From Trametes villosa (Eukaryota > Basidiomycota > Agaricomycetes > Polyporales > Polyporaceae), in contig PUDQ02000135.1 in assembly GCA_002964805.2 (NCBI GenBank), forward strand, positions 1 through 26,615: 26,615 bases of DNA. The letters are read 5' to 3'. The translations under genes and the position numbers were made by a program. The notes under the pieces are model-generated. The model was not told where the DNA came from. It worked only from the letters and a program-made list of their open reading frames with translations, and did not search any database. Shown here piece after piece: positions 19,940-26,615 of the stretch (position 1 is the first letter of the stretch; every line of letters begins with the position of its first letter).

Positions 19940-22049
19940 TGGGACCTGCCTTAGGTGGGGTTATGAGATGCAGGCGTGGGTCGCCGATCTCGCCGAGCGC
20001 ACTCCCGCGGCCAACTCTCTCCGTCCACGCACAGGCGCCCGTGCCCAGTCCTCTCCGCCGCCTCCACATAATTCTCAGTCTCTTGACCTGCATACATAGG
20101 AGCAGACGGCCGCCTTGGATGAGCGTGCTGCTCGATCGCGCCCCGTGCAGGCGCCCGTTCACGCCCGTCCCCCGCCTGGGGCCAGCGCTCTCTTCGTCTC
20201 GTCGTCCGCCCATGGCCCGCCCTCGTCTCTCTCGACACAGACCCTCGCTGCGCTCTCGCCGCGTCTTGAGTCGCCCTTTGGCGCGGCTTCCTCCCGCTCG
20301 AATGCTCTCCGCGTCCCGCCCTGGCTGCTCTCCGCGCCCTTCCGCCGCTGTTTCCCGTCCTCCTCCGCAACAGACACCCCCGCGGAGCGCATACATCGAC
20401 GCCCAGTGTGCGCCCCCTCCCGAACGACACCGCGCACGCGCGGATCGTGCAAGAACTCGGCCGTAAAGTGCGTATATCTTATTTTCTGCCAATGTACGCT
20501 GCTCATCCTGTCCGCGGTGCACAGAAAGTTTCGCAATTTTGGCCAAAATATATTCGTAGCACGCGCATACTGCCGCGCCGCCGCGCCGTATCTCGCACGC
20601 AATACGGGGCCGTGCATCCCCACCGGCCGACGTCGTTCCGGCGTGGAGCAAGTCCCGCTAGGGCGAGCTATGGACGGAGAACCCTGCGGTCCAAGACCTA
20701 ACCGCACGTCGTGCGCTCAAGGTGCGTGCTTATCGCTTGTTTTCGTCCTCGTCTAATGCCTCCAACTTAGGGCCGTCACGCACGCAGAAACCGTGCCGGT
20801 AGTACGCCGGGAACCCATCGCTTTCAGCGATTTTCGCCCTCGTTCACCACAAATTCGTACGTAGCGCCCGCGTTTCTCGTATTCACACTCTCGTATACAG
20901 ATATTCCATGTGTGCTGCATTCTATCGACCAAACAAACCCATTTCGAGAACGCGCCGACCACATTTTCTTCGGCCCCCAACATCGCCCCGCTTGCGTTTC
21001 GCTAAGCGCCCGCCCGCCTCACCTCGCCCCGGCTCTGCATCCCGCCACACGCCGTTTCGCGCGCGGCAGACGAGACGAATCGGCACGCCGAACACCCCTC
21101 GGCGTGCACGAGAAGTTTGAGCGCAGTCGGAGAGGGTCGCGTAGAGCGTCCCATGGGGGCATTTCATGGGCGGATCCGTGGAGGTGTGCGCCCGCCACTC
21201 GTCTCCGCCTCTCCCTCGCTCACACGGCCGTCTCGTAGCACACTCGGCGAGCTCGGGCGCTGCACCCCGGGCACCGACGCCGACCGTGCGTCTCGCGTCC
21301 GAGACGCCCCCCGAATCCGCGCGCCCCTCGTCAGCGCACGCGACCCGCTCGCCTGCACGCAGCCCGGCCGGAGACGCGCCCGCAGGCCTCTCGGCGGCGC
21401 CGCACGTCGCCCGCCGCCCTCCGCGCTCCGCCATCGTCTCGCCTCCTCGGCCAGACCAGGAGCCGCGTGAGGTGCGCCGGCCGCCCCCCGTCTCCGAGCA
21501 CCAGGCGGGTGCCTGCCAGAGCGCCACGCGGCCGGCTACCCGCCGCAACGGCCGTGCCGTCGCAGCCTCCCCGAGCGCGCGCCGCCATTCGCGGCCTCGC
21601 CGCGGTATGTGAGTAGTTACTAGGTACAGACGATCATGTCCCAGCCCCATCCCGTCCCCCTCTCGATTCCCTCGCCCTGCACGAAAGTCCGCCGCCGCGA
21701 CGCGGCGAGCAGGACGGTGCGCGCGTCGGCGGCGCTGAGACGGTGCGTACGCGGTGCCGTGTTTCGGCGCGCGCACGTTCCGGGCCTGCGGAGAGGAGCA
21801 TGTGAGTGTGCTGCACTCGTCGGAGTCCGGACGGAGGCACGTACCACATCGCCGCGGCTGGTGGGGTGCTGGGAGGCGATGCGAGTGTGGCGGAACCCAT
21901 GTACATAGACGTCCCGCGCGGCCGGTCGAGGCGGATGGCCAGGGCCTGCGTTTCGCGGGCCATTAACGGCTAGAACCGCAATACGATGCGCGTGGCGAGA
22001 TGTACCGGTGTGTTCACGTACACTTGGCCTGTGTAGGACGGCGCCGCGG
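19940..22049. other. GC- and CpG-rich region without a supportable gene
   Basis: Base composition jumps just after 19940. Long frames on both strands (for example minus 20922-21776) are arginine/alanine-rich and lack domains. On the + strand, 20722-20770 has the form of a 49-nt intron (donor GTGCGT, branch TCTAATG, acceptor CTTAG). Weaker candidates are 20468-20524 and 20857-20900, so decayed copies of the array units that follow, or their leader, may lie here. Confidence 0.4.
20722..20770 (+). other. Candidate intron upstream of array 2, 49 nt
   Basis: Donor GTGCGT after CAAG, branch sequence TCTAATG, and acceptor CAACTTAG. The form matches the introns of the arrays, but no flanking exon is recognised. 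Confidence 0.35.
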
Positions 22050-22317
22050 CCGTGAGCGTTGCGGACAAGGGCGGCGCCGGGGCGAGGAGAACTCGATCCC
22101 AGCCTCCGTCCCGCGCCCGGGACCGCTCGCAAACGCGGTTCCCGGGACGAGTGCACCAGGGGGCGTCTGCGCTGCGAGTTTCGCAGCGATCCGCCGCGAA
22201 AAACCTGCGCTGACTTTCGGCGGTTTCATGGGTGCACGCCGCGGGCGCCCGCCGAAATCCGCGCCGCGGGACGAGCTCGCACTCTCCCGCCGCGCCACTC
22301 CGCGCGAACGGTCTCCT

Positions 22318-22377
22318 GTATGTACGCTATCGCTCCCCGCGTGTTTCGCGCGGATCTGATGAGTTTGAATTTCGCAG
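22318..22377 (+). other. Intron of array 2 unit 1, 60 nt, with hairpin
   Basis: Donor GTATGT; hairpin CGCGTG-TTT-CGCGCG at 22338-22352; branch candidate TCTGATG; acceptor TTTCGCAG. Confidence 0.6.
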
Positions 22378-22784
22378 TTTTCGTCCGACCCCAGAGGACG
22401 CCGACGACGCGAACCTCTCCGCCGCCGTTTCAGGCCGCCCAAACGCTTGGGAAACGTCGGGAAGGCACGTGTAATCTCCCTCGAGCACGTACGGTTGCGC
22501 CGAACGCACTGATCGCGTCGCTACGCGGCGCGGGCACTGGGTTCGAGCCGCCCACGAACGTGACCTCGAGCCCCGCCACCCGCCTGGAACGCCGTACAAA
22601 CTTGATCCCCGGCACGACCGCACTCAGGGGCGTGCACCCTGCGAGTTTCGCGGCGAACGGACGAGAAAGTATTCCGGCGATTCCGGCTCGTTTCATGGGT
22701 GCACGCCGGGCGCGCCCGCCGAAAAGCGCGCCACGGGACGTGCTCGCACTCTCCCGCCGCGCCACTCCGTGCGCACGGTCTCCT

Positions 22785-22844
22785 GTATGTACTCTATCGT
22801 TCTCCGCGTGTTTCGCGCGGATGTGACGAGTTTAAATTTCACAG
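22785..22844 (+). other. Intron of array 2 unit 2, 60 nt, with hairpin
   Basis: Donor GTATGT; hairpin at 22805-22819, identical to that of unit 1; branch candidate TGTGACG; acceptor TTTCACAG. Confidence 0.6.
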
Positions 22845-23250
22845 TTCTTGTTCGACCCCAGAGGACGCCGACGAAGCGAACCTCTCCACCGCCGTCTCGG
22901 GCCGCCCGAACGCTCGGGAAACGTCGGGAAGGCATGTGCAACCTCCCTCGAGCACGTACGGTTGTGCCGAATGCAATGTTCGCGTCGCTACGCGGCGCGG
23001 GCACTGTGCTCGAGCCCCCACGAACGCGGCCTGGACCTCCACCGCTCGCCTGCAACGCCACACGAACACGATTCCCGGCACGACCGCACCGAGAAGCGTC
23101 TCCCCTGCGAGTTTCGCGGCGAACGGACGAGAAAAAAATCCGGTCACTTTGGCTCGTTTCATGGGTGCGAGCCGGTGGCGAACACCGAAACACGCGCCGG
23201 CGGCCGTGCTCACCACCTCCCGCGGCGCCACTCACCACGAACGCTGTCCT

Positions 23251-23321
23251 GTAAGTACTCTACCGTCCCCCGCTCGCTTCGAGCGGATCCGACGAGTTTG
23301 AATGTCTGACTTTTCGACCAG
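23251..23321 (+). other. Intron of array 2 unit 3, 71 nt, with hairpin
   Basis: Donor GTAAGT; hairpin CGCTCG-CTT-CGAGCG at 23271-23285; strong branch TCTGACTTTT; acceptor GACCAG. The acceptor lies about 11 nt further from the hairpin than in units 1 and 2. Confidence 0.65.
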
Positions 23322-23716
23322 CCCGCAGGGAGGTCGAACACGCGAACACGCCCGCCTCCGAAACGCGCCGCCGAAACGCTTGCGAAGTGTAGGCGAGGCA
23401 TGTGCAACGTCCCTCGCGCAAATACGGCTGCGCCAAACGCAGTGCTCGTGTCGCTACGCGTCGCGGACACTGGGTTCGGGCCCCCCCGAACGCGGCCTGG
23501 ACCTTCGCCACTCACCCTGAACGCCACACGAACACGATCCCCGGCACGTACGCACCGAGGAGCGTGCGCGCTGCAATTTACGCGGCGAACGGACGAGAAA
23601 AAATCTTGATGACTCCGGCTCGTTTCATGGGTGCAAGCCGGTTGCGAGCACCGAACCACGCGCCGCCGGCCGTGCTCGCAACCTCCCGCGGCGTCATTTG
23701 GTACGAACGCTCTCCG

Positions 23717-23787
23717 GTAAGTCCTCGACTGTTCTCCGCTTGTTTCGAGCGGTTCTGACGAGTGTCAATATCTGACTTCTTGTCCAG
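23717..23787 (+). other. Intron of array 2 unit 4, 71 nt, with hairpin
   Basis: Donor GTAAGT; hairpin CGCTTG-TTT-CGAGCG at 23737-23751; strong branch TCTGACTTCTT; acceptor GTCCAG. Confidence 0.65.
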
Positions 23788-24230
23788 CCCGCGGGGAGGT
23801 CGAACACGCGAACATCCCCGGGGCCGGCCCAGCCAGCCCGAACACTTCGGAAACGCTCGAGATGCGCGCACGACGCCCCCTCTACGCGGACGGAGCCGTC
23901 GTGCACACCGCTCGCGTCGTACCGTGCCCGGGAACTCAGCCCGAGCCCCAACAAGATCTCGGTTTCGACCCCCACCCCTCTGCCGGAATGCGCGGCAACC
24001 ACGAATCCCGCAACGACCGCCCCGCGGCGCACGCTCACAGCAAGCTTGGCGGCGATCCGGAGCGGGAAAATCCGCGTCGACTCCGGAGGGCCTCCCCGGC
24101 GCCGCCACCGAAACGCGCGCCGCGAGACACCGTCGCGGTCTCCCGCGGCGCCGTTTGGCACAACGACGCCCCTCGACGCCCCTCATCGATTCCCGCCGCT
24201 CTCGAGCGCGTGGGGAGAGGCCGAAATTTC

Positions 24231-26615
24231 GCGCGGGGTGCGCAGCCCGGACCCGGCCGAGTACTGTACCGTGGCCCCCGGCGCAGAGCGTCGACCTCCA
24301 GGTGGGACAGAGGCGGGAGGCGCACCGCCCACATTGCCGACGACGGCGCGTTCTCCGCGGGCGATCGCAAGGTACGCGGCATACGAGTCTCCCGGCCGCC
24401 CGACACTCACCCTCCCGACAGCGCAGTTCGCGTACCTTGCCCGCTGTGGGCGTCCCTGCGCCCCCTGCCTGTCCGTCCCGCACGTATGAGCCACGGCAGC
24501 CGTGGGCACCTGTGCCCCGGTCTCGCCCCGCCCGTCGGCTCCGCAACAAGTGGGCGTGGGGCTGCGTGACGAACGCCCCCGCCGGCAACCCACACTCCAG
24601 GCGCAGGAGCCCCGGCGACGGTACGGTCCCCAGGAGGGGGCGCGGGCGGGCCTGCTGTGTAGTTAGTAGCATGATGTACAGCGGCGGGACCGCTTGGCGG
24701 ATAGAACTCGCGCCGCCGCCTGCGTGCGCGGGGGCAACATTCACTGCCCCTACCCCGGGCCCCTCTGCGTGTGCCCCCGTCGGTCTGCGCCTGAGTGGCG
24801 GACATGGTATCTACGGACATACGAAACCTGCCTGCCCACAAGTCCGTGGCCCCACCCTCGGTACTGCCACGCCGCCGCTGCACGCCACCGAGCCGGTCTA
24901 CTCGCCCAGCTACTCCGAGCCGAGCACGCGCTGTGCCGCTCCCCGCGGCGCTCGGCTCTTGTGCTAACGGCGACGTCTCCTGTTCGAGATGCAAGCCCTG
25001 TGATTAGTCTTTGGGAAACGCACGGGAGGCCGTTACGGGAGGACCTACTGCAAGCCTGCGTGATCGCGCACGGACGCACAGTACGGCGTATAAGCCGGGG
25101 ATTGAGCGGACGCGCGCTGGGAATGGCTGCGCGAGGTAGTTACGCATGTATCCTTGTTCGAGGACAGCAATGCGACTCACCGGGATGTCACAAGACGGCT
25201 CGGGGCGCAGCACGCGCGCCGCGTCGTGTCTTCTCTGTTGGGCTCTTCGCGGCGTGCCGAATAAGACGACCGCGTGCCCCTCCGTGTCCGCGCGGTGCAC
25301 CAAGTGCAAGCTGGGTGCTCGTCCGCTGCACGCGCAATGGCGGGGTGCCGCACGTTAGCGCGGAGCGCTGCTCACGCTCGCGACGCCGTCGTCGTCGGTT
25401 CCGCCAGGGAGCAAGTATGAAGAATGGAGGTCAGTGGGGTCGCCGCACCGAGTAGCGTGGCCGCACCGTATGTGCGCGACCTCCCGAGTTCTCAAGGTAG
25501 AACGGACTCGGTCCGCACAATGAGCCGCGCCCTCGTAGAATGCTACCAAATGTGAATTAGCTACAGTACCTACACATGAGGAGGACGTCCATGTACTTAC
25601 CGTGTCATACCGATTGCGGCATGCAGCTCGCGTCCTCGCACGTCGTAGTGCGGCCTGCATGGCGCACTGTACGCCCCGGAGGCGCGTCGCGGACGAGGTC
25701 ATCTGCGAAGGTATCGGTCAGCAGCAAATCATGGATGCTGTCGAGTTCCTGACGTACCCGGTGTGCTCGGAGGTCGGTGGTACGTGGGGTCCAGCCCCCG
25801 ACGCGAAGGTAGGGAGAGAGCAGAGCAGGCGGGAGAAGGCGGAGGTGGCGGTAGGCGCGATCACATCCTACCCTTCTCGTACTTATACCCCCGACGATTT
25901 AGGGCCGTCCGCTCCCTCCTCTCGGACTGTGGTCCGTGCGGTGTCCGTGCGCAACGTCTTAGTGTTCGTTGCCCAGCCATTCGGAAGGTACGTCCGGCGT
26001 CGGGGCCTGGGGTGTTACGAGATGGGCACAGGGCTACCCGGAGCCCGTGCGGCGGATGACAGAGCCCGCGCTGTGGCAGGCCAACCAGCGCACGACACGG
26101 ATCGCTGTGGGATACGGGGTCAGCGGGAAAGGGTGCGCACGGACGCCCCACGGAAGGAACAATAGCACCACTTACGAGTTCCGGAGTGTTTCACGACGTC
26201 GTCTCCGAGGAGACGATGATGTGACTTCGCTTCGTATAGTGGGCGCTCGGTACTAGGCGAGTGCCCAGGGGCAACCCTCATCTTGAATGGGCGCAGGCAC
26301 CGTTCCGGCGGGTTGCACACCGTATCGGCGGGCGGAGCGTTTCTGCAATGCAGGCAGAGCGGGGTGCCGCGCAAAGTGCGCAGACAGCAGGGACCGTGCT
26401 GAGTAGACGGCATCTCAGCTTCTCGGAATCCGGGTACTAGGATCGGCGCGGGGAGGCAAGGAGGGCTGGGGCAGGTCCGCCAGGTAGCACGCACAATGAA
26501 TGTACATTACACCTCTGGTATAGAAACACTACGAGGATTTGTAGCGATGTATACACCCTTGGAACGTAATATTAGTACGTGCACGCGGACAGTGCTGGTA
26601 TGGGATAATGCAGAC
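24231..26615. other. Right flank without a supportable gene
   Basis: Composition stays GC-rich to about 25500 and then falls, reaching clearly lower GC after 26490. Long frames such as minus 24407-24994 and plus 25602-26165 have no recognisable motif or convincing intron chain. No RNA gene, mobile element or further copy of the 466-bp unit was seen. Confidence 0.45.

Larger units (their letters stand above)
22050..24230 (+). repeat. Array 2: regular 466-467 bp tandem array with introns
   Basis: The landmark TGCGAGTTTCGC and its variants occur at 22173, 22640, 23106, 23572 and 24039, giving spacings of 467, 466, 466 and 467 bp. An intronic hairpin occurs at 22338, 22805, 23271 and 23737 with the same spacing, so nearly five whole units are present. 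Other conserved parts are GTTTCATGGGTGC, CCTCGAGCACGTACGG and CGTCGCTACGCGGCG. The first four units each have a + strand intron; the fifth has lost its donor. Exons between introns are 407, 406 and 395 nt, and homologous sequence falls into different frames in successive units, so protein-level selection is unlikely. I infer a repeat-derived spliced non-coding transcript. No match to a known satellite or rDNA spacer could be tested. Confidence 0.8.

Noticed and set aside
6640..19940. Terminal inverted repeats of the KDZ element
   Set aside because: Short matches such as ATGGGAAAGG occur near both ends but in inconsistent order and spacing, so no credible TIR or target duplication could be defined.
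20922..21776. 284-codon minus-strand ORF
   Set aside because: It is arginine/alanine/glycine-rich with no motif, and overlaps equally long frames on the other strand; typical GC-rich shadow.
22059..23390. Spliced + strand ORF of about 380 codons through array 2 introns 1-3
   Set aside because: It stays open for three exons, but homologous DNA in successive units is read in different frames and a TAG follows soon after intron 3. This is expected in GC-rich DNA with few stops.
22430..24161. Minus-strand frames with recurring SRPFAAKLA and VVPG peptides
   Set aside because: They recur because the DNA is tandemly repeated; they shift frame between units and have no domain.
1263..24230. CRISPR array or rDNA spacer as explanation of the repeats
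   Set aside because: Units of about 470 bp with introns do not resemble CRISPR, and no 5S or other rRNA sequence was recognised.
24407..24994. 195-codon minus-strand ORF
   Set aside because: Skewed composition, no domain, no splice context; the opposite strand is equally open.
25602..26165. 187-codon + strand ORF at the right edge
   Set aside because: No known motif and no supporting promoter or introns; an overlapping frame is also open. It could be reconsidered with transcript data.

Overview
The window looks like nuclear DNA of a mushroom-forming basidiomycete (Agaricomycetes, perhaps a wood-decay polypore). Reasons: GC-rich DNA, genes broken by many 46-75 nt introns with GTRNGT donors and CTRAY branch points, a fungal cell-wall GH72 enzyme, and a KDZ-type transposase fused to a Ulp1-like protease, a fusion typical of mushroom genomes. 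No bacterial features are present.

Layout. (1) 1-1262: no supportable gene. (2) 1263-4300: a diverged tandem array on the + strand, unit about 370-550 bp, where each unit carries a 54-65 nt fungal-type intron; exons are not open in any frame through the copies. (3) 4393-6468, minus: a five-exon GH72 1,3-beta-glucanosyltransferase gene with both catalytic glutamates, whose homology stops abruptly inside the C-terminal X8/CBM43 domain, directly against array 1. (4) 7650-12449, minus: a 13-exon gene for a 1372-aa protein of a large uncharacterised mushroom family, with two aspartate/alanine minisatellite stretches and an in-frame TGA followed by 166 more open codons. (5) 14509-19617, minus: a 12-exon, apparently intact KDZ transposase (1476 aa) with DDE residues and a complete C48/Ulp1 triad. 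(6) 19940-22040: GC-rich DNA without a supportable gene. (7) 22050-24230: a second + strand tandem array with a very regular 466-467 bp period, four copies of which carry a 60-71 nt intron containing a hairpin with compensatory base changes. (8) 24240-26615: nothing recognised.

How it fits together. The KDZ gene and the 1372-aa gene lie head-to-tail on the minus strand and share a minisatellite core read in different frames, so they may form one mobile two-gene unit. The block of three minus-strand genes is flanked by two + strand arrays of intron-bearing repeats, the least explained part of the window. I reconstructed the gene models by hand: summed exons give 1638, 4119 and 4431 nt, all multiples of three, which supports them, but no transcript data or database search was available.
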